From Streptomyces sp. SirexAA-E (GTDB taxonomy: Bacteria > Actinomycetota > Actinomycetes > Streptomycetales > Streptomycetaceae): a stretch of 64,000 bases of DNA. The translations under genes and the position numbers were made by a program. Below, piece after piece: positions 24,753 through 32,457 of the stretch (position 1 is the stretch's first letter; each line of letters starts with the position of its first letter). Under the pieces are notes generated by a model. It had not been told where the DNA came from and did no database searches. It saw only the letters and a list, made by a program, of their open reading frames with translations. The DNA is taken from assembly GCF_000177195.2 (NCBI RefSeq), contig NC_015953.1, positions 7,350,441 through 7,414,440 on the forward strand, given 5' to 3'.

Positions 24753-26441
24753 ATGCGACCACACTGGCCCCAGCGGCTCTCCGGACAGGTCCTGATGGTG
24801 CAACTGGCCATCACGACCGGAGTCGTGGTCCTGGCCATCAGCCTTTTCACCGCGCCCCTCGCCCGGGAGCTCGACGCGGAGGCCATGCACCGCGCTCTGG
24901 CGATAGCCCAGACGACCGCGGCGGACCCGGCCATCGTCCGAGGACTGCAGACCACCCGGCCGACACCGGACGGCCCCGTCCAGCAGGAGACCGAGCGCAT
25001 CCGCCGCGCCACCGGGGCCCTCTACGTGGTGACCATGGACGTGTACGGAGTGCGCTGGTCGCACACCACGGAAGCAGAGATCGGCAGGCACGTGTCCACC
25101 GACCCGAGCGACCCGCTGTCGGGCCACGAGGTCAAACAGATCGACAGCGGCACCCTGGGCCGCTCCGCCCGCGCGAAGGTCCCGCTGTACGACAGCTCCG
25201 GAGACGTCGTCGGAGCCGTGTCCGTCGGCATCGCCTACGACAGCGTGCGCCACCGTCTCGTCGGAGCACTCCCCGCGCTCCTGCTCTGTGCGGCGGCGGC
25301 CCTGGCGGTGGGGGCCGGTGTGGCGGTCGCGGTCTCCCGGCGCCTGCGCCGGCGCACCCACGGCATCGCCTTCTCCGACATCTCCGCGCTGCTCGACGAA
25401 CGGGAGGCGATGCTGCACGGGATCCGTGAGGGGGTGATCGCCTTCGACCCCCGAGGCAGGATCCGGCTGGTCAACGACGAGGCGGCCAGGCTGCTGGGGC
25501 TGGACACCGACATGACCGACGACGACCTCGACACGGTCATCCCGACCGGCCGTACGGCGGACGTGCTGGCCGGCAGGGTCGAGGGCACCGACCTCCTCAC
25601 CGTGAGCGGCGGCCGCGTGCTGGTGGTCAACCGGATGCCGACCGCCGACGGCGGCGCCGTCGTGTCCCTCCGGGACCGCACGGAGCTGGAACTGCTGGGC
25701 CGCGAACTCGACAGTACGCAGGGACTTCTGGAGGCTCTGCGTGCCCAGGGACACGAACACGCGAACCGGCTGCACACCGTGCTCGGACTGCTGGAACTGC
25801 GCAGGTACGACCAGGCGGCCGACTTCGTCACGCACGCGGTGGGAGACCACCGGAGCTCCGCGGAGGAGATCGCCGAACGGGTCCAGGACCCCCTGGTCTC
25901 CGCACTGCTCGTCGGGAAGGCCGTAGTGGCCGCGGAACGCGCCGTCGAACTGCGCGTCTGCTCCCGCACACGGCTGCCCGACCGTCTGGTCGCCCCACGC
26001 GACCTCGTCACGGTGCTCGGCAACCTCATCGACAACGCGCTCGACGCCGCCGCGGAGAAGCGTGGCCCGGCCCCCTTCGTGGAGGTGGAGCTGTGGGCCG
26101 AGGGCGCCACCGTGCTGCTCCAGGTCTGCGACACCGGCCCCGGGGTGCCTCCCGCCTCACGCGAGGCCATTTTCACCGAGGGGTACAGCACCAAACGCCC
26201 GGTCGGCTCGGTGCTTCCCTCGCAGCCGACAGGCGGCCGGGGCGCACCCGCGCACGGCCGGGGGATCGGGCTCTCCCTGGTGCGCCGGCTGGCCGAGCGC
26301 TACGGCGGTACGGCAAGGGTGGCCGCCCGCCCGGGAGGCGGCGCGGTGTTCACCGTGACCCTGCCCGAGATGATCATCCCGGGTCCGGAGACGGGGGAGC
26401 ACGCCGACGCCGTGCTCACGACGGCCGGTGAGGCGCGATGA
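24753..26441 (+). CDS. DcuS/CitA-like sensor histidine kinase
   Basis: The 562-residue kinase has a membrane helix (about residues 15-37), an extracytoplasmic sensor (about 40-170) with GALYVVTMDVYGVRWSHTTEAEIGRHVSTD, as in CitA/DcuS-type PAS-like domains, and a second helix at about 173-195. A PAS domain (about 220-310, REGVIAFDPRGRIRLVNDEAARLLG) follows. The SpoB-type phosphoacceptor box is QGHEHANRLHTVLGLLEL, with His-334 the likely phosphorylation site, and the ATPase domain has N-box GNLIDNALDAA and HGRGIGLSLVRRL. Ribosome site GAGGAGGAG precedes ATG 24753. It overlaps the response regulator gene by 4 nt. Kinases of this class usually sense C4-dicarboxylates or citrate. Confidence 0.92.
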   Translation: MRPHWPQRLSGQVLMVQLAITTGVVVLAISLFTAPLARELDAEAMHRALAIAQTTAADPAIVRGLQTTRPTPDGPVQQETERIRRATGALYVVTMDVYGVRWSHTTEAEIGRHVSTDPSDPLSGHEVKQIDSGTLGRSARAKVPLYDSSGDVVGAVSVGIAYDSVRHRLVGALPALLLCAAAALAVGAGVAVAVSRRLRRRTHGIAFSDISALLDEREAMLHGIREGVIAFDPRGRIRLVNDEAARLLGLDTDMTDDDLDTVIPTGRTADVLAGRVEGTDLLTVSGGRVLVVNRMPTADGGAVVSLRDRTELELLGRELDSTQGLLEALRAQGHEHANRLHTVLGLLELRRYDQAADFVTHAVGDHRSSAEEIAERVQDPLVSALLVGKAVVAAERAVELRVCSRTRLPDRLVAPRDLVTVLGNLIDNALDAAAEKRGPAPFVEVELWAEGATVLLQVCDTGPGVPPASREAIFTEGYSTKRPVGSVLPSQPTGGRGAPAHGRGIGLSLVRRLAERYGGTARVAARPGGGAVFTVTLPEMIIPGPETGEHADAVLTTAGEAR

Positions 26442-27130
26442 TCAACGTCCTGGTCGTGGACGACGACTTCCACGTGGCCGAGATCAACTCCGCCTATGTG
26501 GCCCGAGTGCCCGGGTTCACCGTGGTGGGCCGCGCGCACAACGCCGCCCAGGCGCTGCTCGGCGTGGAACGCACCGACGTGGACCTCCTCCTGCTCGACC
26601 ACTACCTGCCGGACGAGACCGGGGTGACACTGATCCGCCGGCTGCGGCAGCTCGGCCATCACACGGACGTGATCATGGTGACGGCCGCCCGCGACCTGGC
26701 GACCGTACAGATGGCGCAGCGCTACGGCGCGCTCCAGTACCTGGTCAAGCCGTTCACCTTCTCGGGCCTGCGCGCCCGGCTCGAAGGCTACGCGGCCCTG
26801 CGCCGCTCACTCGACGAAACGGCCCGGGCCAGGGAGGCGGGACAGGACCAGATCGACCGGATCTTCAGCGCGTTCAGGACGGCCGAGCCGGTCCGCCCCG
26901 CACTGCCCAAGGGCCACTCGACCGCCACCGTCGGTCTCATCCGCGGGGCCCTGACACGCAGCGCCCTGCCCCTCTCGGCACACGAGGTCGCGGCGCGGAC
27001 CGGAGTCAGCCGGTCCACCGCACAGCGGTACCTGAAGTACCTGGAGGGTGTCGGACACGTCAGGCTGACGCTGAAGTACGGCGACACGGGGCGGCCCGAA
27101 CACCTCTACTCCTGGACGGGAGCCGCCTGA
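26438..27130 (+). CDS. DcuR/CitB-like response regulator
   Basis: The 230-residue product has a receiver domain with phosphoacceptor Asp-54 in LLLLDHYLPDETG and the conserved Lys in LVKPFTF. A linker and a C-terminal helix-turn-helix of the DcuR/CitB type follow, LSAHEVAARTGVSRSTAQRYLKYLEGVG (about residues 173-200). The start overlaps the kinase stop (ATGA). It probably controls the divergent NMT1-type ABC operon, whose upstream region carries TTGTG repeats; that target is inferred from position only. Confidence 0.92.
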   Translation: MINVLVVDDDFHVAEINSAYVARVPGFTVVGRAHNAAQALLGVERTDVDLLLLDHYLPDETGVTLIRRLRQLGHHTDVIMVTAARDLATVQMAQRYGALQYLVKPFTFSGLRARLEGYAALRRSLDETARAREAGQDQIDRIFSAFRTAEPVRPALPKGHSTATVGLIRGALTRSALPLSAHEVAARTGVSRSTAQRYLKYLEGVGHVRLTLKYGDTGRPEHLYSWTGAA

Positions 27131-27203
27131 AGTCCCGTGGCGACGGCCGTCGTTCCTCGCTGCGTACGGGAACTCATGTACGAGCTGGTCGCCGCCTGAC
27201 AGG

Positions 27204-28130
27204 ATGCGCGGCATGACGAGTGGCAGAGGGGCGCTGACGGCCCTGCATCTCCTTCTGGTCTGGGCCGTGACGGCGGTCGCGGTCCCGACGCTCGGCTTCG
27301 GGCTGCTGGTGTCGGCCTGGAGCGGTGGGGCCGGCGCGGCGGTCCCGGTCTTCGCGGTCGGCGTTCCGCTGATGGTGGGCCTGCTGGCCGCGGCGGGCCT
27401 GCCGGTACGGACCGTGGTGCCGCTGTGCGGCTCCGCACGGCAGCGGTTCGGCTGGGCGGCACTGGTCTTCGTCCTCGGCACGCTCGGCGTCCTGGCGGGT
27501 CTGGCCGCCTACGGAGGGGACGTCGACCTGGGGAGCGCCACCACCCGGATCGTGCTCACGGGGGTGCCGTACGCCGTGGCCGCGGCATTCTTCGTGCCGA
27601 ACCGGTGGGTACGGCTGGGAGCGGTGGCAGCGCTGGGCGTGGCGGTGGCCTACGGAGGCTTCGTCGGCCCGGCGCGGTCGGAGGTCCGCCGGCACGAGGC
27701 GGAGGTCGCGTGGTACCAGGAGCACGCGGAGCTGCTGTACCTCGGGGCCGTGCCACCCGGGATGGAGGTGTCCCGCGCCGAGGTCGGCCCCGCCTACTTC
27801 GGCGTCGACTACCGCACGGTCCGACAGGACGCGTTCGCGTCCCTCCTGGTGCGCCCGCCGCTCACACCGACGCCCCGATGCCCGGAGTTCGAGGAGAAGG
27901 GAGTGACCTGCACGGTGGACGCCCACGGCGAGGTGCGCACGGTCCGAGAGTTGGCCGACGGCGGTCGCGCCGTCACCCTCACCCGCCTTCACGGCGGCGC
28001 GGAGGCCGAGGTCACCAGCCAGACCGTCGACGAGTCAGGGCTGCGCCGTCTCCTGAACACCCTGCATCCGCTGTCGGACACGGAATTGGAGGAACTGATG
28101 CGGGAGAAGAAGATCGACCACAGGACCTGA
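27204..28130 (+). CDS. Multi-pass membrane protein of unknown function
   Basis: The product of about 305-308 residues has five or so hydrophobic segments in its first 160 residues, for example ALHLLLVWAVTAVAVPTLGFGLLVSAW and AALVFVLGTLGVLAGLAAYGG. A soluble C-terminal half follows, with CPEFEEKGVTCTVDAHGEVRTV and a terminal SDTELEELMREKKID. I do not recognise the family. ATG 27204 and ATG 27213 are both possible starts, and neither has a strong ribosome site. It follows the response-regulator gene by 73 bases and may be a separate unit. Confidence 0.7.
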   Translation: MRGMTSGRGALTALHLLLVWAVTAVAVPTLGFGLLVSAWSGGAGAAVPVFAVGVPLMVGLLAAAGLPVRTVVPLCGSARQRFGWAALVFVLGTLGVLAGLAAYGGDVDLGSATTRIVLTGVPYAVAAAFFVPNRWVRLGAVAALGVAVAYGGFVGPARSEVRRHEAEVAWYQEHAELLYLGAVPPGMEVSRAEVGPAYFGVDYRTVRQDAFASLLVRPPLTPTPRCPEFEEKGVTCTVDAHGEVRTVRELADGGRAVTLTRLHGGAEAEVTSQTVDESGLRRLLNTLHPLSDTELEELMREKKIDHRT

Positions 28131-28213
28131 GCCAGGAGGGCCGAGGATCCGTGGCCGCTCCGTCCGGACGCGCGACCGCCCGGTGCCCGCCTACCGGCCC
28201 CCGGCCGAAGGGG

Positions 28214-28588
28214 TCACCCGAGGACGGCCGTGGCGAGCGCGGTGGCGAGATAGGCGGTGCCGAGACCGGCGACGACGCTGACGACCGCGTTGGCGGCGGC
28301 GAAGTACTTCGCGCCGGTCTCGGCCAGGCGAAGGCTCTCGAAGGAGAAGGTGGAGTAGGTGCTGAGCGTCGCGCACAGACCGGGGCCGACGAGGTGCTGG
28401 AGAGCCTGGGGCACGGTGGTGGCGGTCGCGGCACCGGTGAGGAAGCCGAGGCCGGCGCAGGCGGCGATGTTGACGCCGAAGGTGCCCCAGGGGAAGACGG
28501 TGTCGTGACGGGCCTGGACGGCGCGGTCGCTGAGGTAGCGCAGCGGCGCGCCGACGACCGCTCCGACGATGACCATCAGCCAGTTCAC
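28214..28588 (-). CDS. crcB: CrcB/Fluc fluoride channel, second subunit
   Basis: The 124-residue, four-helix protein shows Fluc signatures GAVVGAPLRYLSDRAV, FGVNIAACAGLGFLTG with the pore-lining Asn, and GLCATLSTYSTFSFESLRL with the phenylalanine-box region. Its GTG start (28588) overlaps the upstream crcB stop by 4 nt. Paired crcB genes like this are known to encode either two homodimers or an obligate heterodimer that exports fluoride. I chose GTG 28588 because family homology begins exactly there. Confidence 0.92.
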   Translation of the reverse strand: MNWLMVIVGAVVGAPLRYLSDRAVQARHDTVFPWGTFGVNIAACAGLGFLTGAATATTVPQALQHLVGPGLCATLSTYSTFSFESLRLAETGAKYFAAANAVVSVVAGLGTAYLATALATAVLG

Positions 28589-29115
28589 GGCCGCCCCCCT
28601 TCCACGCCCGCCTGCGGGAGAACGATGCGGCGGGTGAGCGCGGCGGCGGCCCACACGGCGGCGAAGGCGGCCGTCAGGGTGGCGGCCGCGTACAGCAGCC
28701 CGGTGCCGGGGCGCCCGGCGTCGAGGAGCCGCTGGGTGTCGAGCGTGGCGGTGGAGAACGTGGTGTAGCCGCCCAGCACACCGGTGCCCAGGAACGGCCG
28801 CACGAGGGGGTGAGCGCTGAAACGTTCGGTGACCAGGACCATCAGCACGCCCATGGCGGCGCAGCCGGTGACGTTGATCCAGAACGTCGTCCAGGGGAAC
28901 GCGGTGGACGCGACGGGCCAGATCAGCGTGGCGCCGTAGCGGGCACAGGCGCCGATGACCCCGCCGGCGGCGATCGCGGTGAGGACCCCGGCACGCTCGC
29001 GTGCGGGCGTCCGTCCCGCCCGGGGCGGCCACGGGTCGACGGCGGTGTCCGGGTCTGCGGGCTCGGCCGGCCAGCCGGTCGGCCGGGGGCTGGGGTGTTC
29101 GTGTTCGCTGGTCAC
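28585..29115 (-). CDS. crcB: CrcB/Fluc fluoride channel, first subunit
   Basis: The 176-residue product has a Pro-rich, acidic N-terminal extension of about 40 residues that is unusual for the family. The Fluc core follows: AAGGVIGACARYGATL, TFWINVTGCAAMGVLMV and GVLGGYTTFSTATLDTQRLL. It exports fluoride together with, or parallel to, the downstream crcB product. GTG 29115 is preceded by AGGAG, which lies just beside and partly inside a long inverted repeat in the leader, suggesting translational control. No canonical fluoride riboswitch could be recognised by eye. Confidence 0.9.
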   Translation of the reverse strand: MTSEHEHPSPRPTGWPAEPADPDTAVDPWPPRAGRTPARERAGVLTAIAAGGVIGACARYGATLIWPVASTAFPWTTFWINVTGCAAMGVLMVLVTERFSAHPLVRPFLGTGVLGGYTTFSTATLDTQRLLDAGRPGTGLLYAAATLTAAFAAVWAAAALTRRIVLPQAGVEGGRP

Positions 29116-29123
29116 GGAGCTCT

Positions 29124-29174
29124 CCTACCTGAAACAGGTGCTGTGCGCGGGTATGGACGCGCGGTTCAGGTAGG
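29124..29174 (-). promoter_or_regulatory. Leader hairpin at the crcB ribosome site
   Basis: On the minus-strand transcript CCTACCTGAA (29174-29165) pairs perfectly with TTCAGGTAGG (29133-29124). The 31-base loop contains a nested GCGCG/CGCGC stem. The 3' arm ends in the GG of the AGGAG ribosome site, only about 9-15 bases before the GTG start of crcB. Folding would hide the ribosome site. Confidence 0.6.
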
Positions 29175-29519
29175 GACCGTTGGCGGCGCTGCTGCCGCGG
29201 TTGGGTACGGCGGGCCCCACCGCCGTACAGCCGCCCGTCACGAGGTGGCTGCCTGACCAGGATAAACAATGCCCCGCCCGCCGGTGCGGCCGGTGTGCCG
29301 TTGGACGGGCCCCCGGCCGCCCGGGCCCGGACGCGGGCACCGAGCGGGAACGGCCGTCAGGGGGGGCGAGGCGGCAACGCGCCGGTCCGCAGGACGAGGG
29401 GAGTGCCCCCGCCCCGGCCCGCCACCCCCGAGCCCGATGCCCGTCAGCCGGATGGAGCGCCTGCCGAGTGGGGAGTACATAGGCGGCACACGACCGAAGT
29501 GGGGGAGGAGCGGACACGC

Positions 29520-30122
29520 ATGGGGACAGTGCTGCTGGTGGTGCCGACCGCCATGGTCACGGCGATCGTGCTCACGGGCCTGGTACGCGCCGGACGGCGT
29601 GAAGCGCACGCCGAGAGGGTCCGGATCGCCGAAGAAGCACAGCGCCGGGCGCGCCGGTCGCTGGAGGCGGTGTGGGCGATGGACGGCCGCCAGTTCGAGG
29701 AGTACGTCGCCCAACTGTGCCGCCGTGACGGCTGCACCGAGGTGCGACGGGTCGGCGGTGCCGGCGATCTGGGGGCCGACGTGATCGGCCGCCTGCCCGA
29801 CGGACGGAAGATCGTCATCCAGTGCAAGCGTTATGCCAAGCACCGCACGGTCGGCAGCCGTGACATCCAGACGTTCAACGGCACCGCCCGCGCCGAACAC
29901 CACGCCGATGTCCCCGTCTTCGTCGCTTCCTGCGTCTTCACGAAACCGGCCCGCGCGTTCGCCGACCGCCACCACCTGACGCTCATCGACATCGACCTGC
30001 TCGGCTTCTGGAACGACGGCACCGCGCTGACCTCCTTCCTGGACCTGGACATCGCCCGCTCCGGCACGAACCGCAAGCTCCGCCCCGACCGGCAGGAGCA
30101 ACGTCCCGCCGACCGCCCCTAG
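29520..30122 (+). CDS. Membrane-anchored Mrr-type restriction endonuclease-like protein
   Basis: The 200-residue product has one N-terminal membrane helix (residues 3-22), a charged Arg/Glu helix (about 25-50) and an Mrr-cat nuclease domain: FEEYVAQLCRRDGC with the helix Glu, GGAGDLGADVIG with catalytic Asp-87, and IVIQCKRY with the Q-x-K motif at 101-103. This is the PD-(D/E)xK fold of type IV modification-dependent enzymes and related nucleases, here tethered to the membrane. GGGGAGGAG precedes ATG 29520. The stop codon TAG is part of the CTAG where an IS element has inserted, so the gene keeps its own end. Confidence 0.85.
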   Translation: MGTVLLVVPTAMVTAIVLTGLVRAGRREAHAERVRIAEEAQRRARRSLEAVWAMDGRQFEEYVAQLCRRDGCTEVRRVGGAGDLGADVIGRLPDGRKIVIQCKRYAKHRTVGSRDIQTFNGTARAEHHADVPVFVASCVFTKPARAFADRHHLTLIDIDLLGFWNDGTALTSFLDLDIARSGTNRKLRPDRQEQRPADRP

Positions 30123-30751
30123 GTCCTGTCTGACAAAGGATCTTGGGCGGGTTCGCGGAGCCAGAGGATGAGTGCGGCGAGGTGGACTCCGGCCTTGTAG
30201 CGGGCGGCGAGTTTGTCGAAGCGGGTGGCGATCGCGCGGAACTGCTTGAGACGGTTGAAGCAGCGTTCGACCACGTTGCGTGCCTTGTAGAGCTCGCGAT
30301 CGAAGGCCGGCGGTCTGCCCCCGGCCTTCCCTCGCCGCAGGCGGTTGGCCTTCTGGTCGGCCCGTTCCGGGATCACGGCCCGGATGCCTCGCCTGCGCAG
30401 GACCCGGCGGATTGCCCGGGACGAGTAAGCCTTGTCCGCGATGACCGCGTCGGGCCTGCGGCGGGGCCGCCCGGCACCGCCCCGGGGCACCCGCAACTCG
30501 TCCATGACCGTGTCGAAGACGGTGGAGTCGTTGACGTTGCCGGGCGTGACGACGACGGCCAGGGGCAGGCCCCGGCCGTCGCAGGCGAGATGAATTTTCG
30601 TGGTCACCCCGCCGCGGGACCGGCCCAGCGCCTGACCAGCCGACGCGCGTGCCGGATTTTCCAGTTCGTCCCCCGCCGTCGCCCCTTTTTGCGGGCGCCG
30701 GCGGCGTGCTGATGGGCCCGGTTGATCGTGGAGTCCACCGACACCGTCCAC
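30119..30751 (-). CDS. IS5-family transposase, C-terminal frame (orfB)
   Basis: This frame carries the DDE catalytic region: GRSRGGVTTKIHLACDGRGLPLAVV, then VIADKAYSSRAIRRVL with the second Asp, and the C-terminal NVVERCFNRLKQFRAIATRFDKLA with the Glu. It is in the -1 frame relative to orfA and overlaps it by 148 nt, with the AAAAA run at 30686-30690 (T on the plus strand) as a possible slip site, so a fused transposase by programmed frameshifting is likely. Its stop codon TAG consists of one element-flanking CTAG copy, so the element itself lacks a complete stop. Confidence 0.85.
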   Translation of the reverse strand: MDGVGGLHDQPGPSARRRRPQKGATAGDELENPARASAGQALGRSRGGVTTKIHLACDGRGLPLAVVVTPGNVNDSTVFDTVMDELRVPRGGAGRPRRRPDAVIADKAYSSRAIRRVLRRRGIRAVIPERADQKANRLRRGKAGGRPPAFDRELYKARNVVERCFNRLKQFRAIATRFDKLAARYKAGVHLAALILWLREPAQDPLSDRT

Positions 30752-31051
30752 TCCACGGCTCCGACGGAGTCGTCGCGGACCTGGACCTGTTCGAGCAGAC
30801 GGGCCCAGGTGCCGTCCGCTTCCCAGCGGGCGAACCGTTCATAGGCCGTCTGCCACGGCCCGTAGCGTTCCGGCAGGTCACGCCACGGGGCACCGGTCCG
30901 CAACCGCCACAACACCCCGTTGATCACCTGCCGGTGATCTCGCCACGGCCGCCCACGACCGTCAATACCCGGCAGCAGGGGCTCGATCCGTTCCCACGCC
31001 GCATTCGTCAGCTCACCACGACCCACCACAAGTTCAATTATCAGACAGGAC
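30123..31051 (-). mobile_element. IS5-family (IS427-like) insertion sequence, 929 bp
   Basis: The ends are near-perfect inverted repeats: GTCCTGTCTGACAA at 30123 and, on the other strand, GTCCTGTCTGATAA from 31051. Both ends are flanked by CTAG (30119-30122 and 31052-31055), the expected target duplication for this group. Two overlapping transposase frames fill the element. The CTAG target was the stop codon of the Mrr-like gene, which is therefore not disrupted. Confidence 0.92.
30604..31029 (-). CDS. IS5-family transposase, N-terminal frame (orfA)
   Basis: The product, from GTG 31029, reads VVGRGELTNAAWERIEPLLP and GVLWRLRTGAPWRDLPERYGPWQTAYERF, the DUF4096-type N-terminal DNA-binding half of IS5/IS427-group transposases. 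SVDSTINRAHQHAAGARKKG follows, which holds the first catalytic Asp. The frame then continues past the expected fusion point to 30604 without homology. The catalytic remainder is in orfB. The element looks intact and potentially active. Confidence 0.85.
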   Translation of the reverse strand: MVGRGELTNAAWERIEPLLPGIDGRGRPWRDHRQVINGVLWRLRTGAPWRDLPERYGPWQTAYERFARWEADGTWARLLEQVQVRDDSVGAVEWTVSVDSTINRAHQHAAGARKKGRRRGTNWKIRHARRLVRRWAGPAAG

Positions 31052-31474
31052 CTAGGACAACCCCGGCTGACGCAGCAACAGGTCTTACGGGCGCGGCCCC
31101 TTACGGTGAAGGCGGACGAGGTGCTCGCCTGTCGCCCGGAGCCGCCAGGGGGCGGGAGACGGCGGTCCGCCACCGGTCGTGCCGGGATCTCGTGAACGCC
31201 GGGTACGCAGCGTTCAGCGGTGCCTGACGGGGCGCGGAGTCACGCACAGGGCGCAGGCCGTGGAGGACACGGCCGTTGTCTTGCTGGTCGGTATCTCGTC
31301 CGATGCCAGGCGGCCACCCACCGGGCATGGCGGATCGGCTACGCCACAGTGCCGGTGACCCGGCTGTGGCGGTCCTGAGACATTTCCCGCGTGGACGGGC
31401 GGGCAGGGATGGAGTCGACCATGGTCCTGACGGAGGAAACGCGGCAGGTCCATTGAGCAAGGCAAGGAGCGTTC
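31052..31474. other. Gene-free interval after the IS element
   Basis: About 420 bases with no recognisable protein on either strand; longer open frames show no familiar motif and no ribosome site. Part of it must be the promoter region of the secreted protein gene that starts at 31475. Confidence 0.45.
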
Positions 31475-31981
31475 ATGATGCGTACGAATCGTAAGATCGC
31501 GGCTGTTCTGGCCACCGCTGTGCTGGCGGGTGCGGCTGGTACGGGGGCCGCGCAGGCGTCGTCGGCGGCCGGTGACGCGGCCTCGTCCGCCTGTCGGCCG
31601 GCCAACCACCTCGCGAAGGTCACCGACGCGGACAACAGCGCGGGGCACCGTCACTACCGCGTCACCCTGACCGCACCGCGCGGCTACGCGCCGTGTGAGC
31701 TGGCCGGTTCGCCCACCGCCGTGCGGTTCTCGGACCACGGCTCGGACAGTGGAATCCGCGCGGGCCGCTACGGCGACCAGAAGACCGCTGTGACCTTCGG
31801 CCCGGGCCATCCGGTGCACTTCGACATCCAGGTTCCCAACGACGGCCGCGGTGTGCCTGTGGACGAGGCATCGTTCACGCTCCAGGCTCCGGGTGGGGAG
31901 ATCCCTGGCACGTCTGTCGCCGAGGGCACCCTCAAGGTGGCCGCCGGCACCCTCATCGGTCCGGTCCGGCAGGGCGCCTGA
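31475..31981 (+). CDS. Secreted DUF4232-like protein
   Basis: The 168-residue product has a clear signal peptide (residues 1-30, RKIAAVLATAVLAGAAGTGAAQA) and then a domain beginning SACRPANHLAKVTDAD. Its beta-rich composition and the pattern LTAPRGYAPCELAGSPTAVRFSD resemble the DUF4232 family of actinobacterial exported proteins. Two cysteines (near positions 40 and 74) could form a disulfide. AAGGAG precedes ATG 31475. It is a single-gene unit closed by a strong hairpin. Function is unknown. Confidence 0.75.
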   Translation: MMRTNRKIAAVLATAVLAGAAGTGAAQASSAAGDAASSACRPANHLAKVTDADNSAGHRHYRVTLTAPRGYAPCELAGSPTAVRFSDHGSDSGIRAGRYGDQKTAVTFGPGHPVHFDIQVPNDGRGVPVDEASFTLQAPGGEIPGTSVAEGTLKVAAGTLIGPVRQGA

Positions 31982-31993
31982 CCTTCCTGCGCC

Positions 31994-32036
31994 CGGTGGC
32001 GTTCCGCAGCAGAGCCACAGCTGCGGAACGCCACCG
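31994..32036 (+). terminator. Intrinsic terminator after the secreted DUF4232-like gene
   Basis: A perfect 17-bp stem (31994-32010 with 32020-32036) and a 9-base loop begin 12 bases after the stop codon. Confidence 0.85.
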
Positions 32037-32138
32037 CGCCGCGTGTCCGTCGCCCGCCCACCGGCACAGCCCGTACCCGCCGGGAAGGCCCGGTTCTCGC
32101 CGGCGCCGTTGTCGTACGTCCGCGCAGTGCCGGGGCGC

Positions 32139-32360
32139 TCACGCCGCGGCCCATTCGTGCGGCCTGCCGCCGGCCCACCGGACCCAAGCCGGATCATCGA
32201 GCAGAAGGTCGGGGTCCTCCATCCCGGCACGGCGCAGGAACTCGATGACGTCGTGATCGCTGTAGGCGATCCCGAGAATGTGGGTGTCGGCGGAGCTCCG
32301 CACGGAGACGCGGCGGCCGCCGTCCTGGCTGAGGTGATGGACGGTGACAGGCGGGTTCAT
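32139..32360 (-). CDS. Small conserved hypothetical protein
   Basis: The 73-residue product, MNPPVTVHHLSQDGGRRVSV...LGIAYSDHDVIEFLRRAGMED...RPHEWAAA, looks like a small Streptomyces protein family I have seen as hypothetical. The body is probably a short beta-hairpin plus helix. GGAG lies close before ATG 32360. No function can be assigned, and no operon partner is obvious. Confidence 0.6.
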   Translation of the reverse strand: MNPPVTVHHLSQDGGRRVSVRSSADTHILGIAYSDHDVIEFLRRAGMEDPDLLLDDPAWVRWAGGRPHEWAAA

Positions 32361-32457
32361 CTCTCCACGGTGCCTCCGCTCGCACGCCTCGCGCCACCGG
32401 TCCGCCCCCCGGGACGCAAGGGGGACGTTCGAAGCGGTTCGGTGCGCCAGGGCGGGG

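Noticed and set aside
29116..29280. Canonical fluoride riboswitch upstream of crcB
   Set aside because: Looked for the conserved crcB RNA core and its AUAAA-type junction by eye and did not find it. Only the ribosome-site hairpin is supported.
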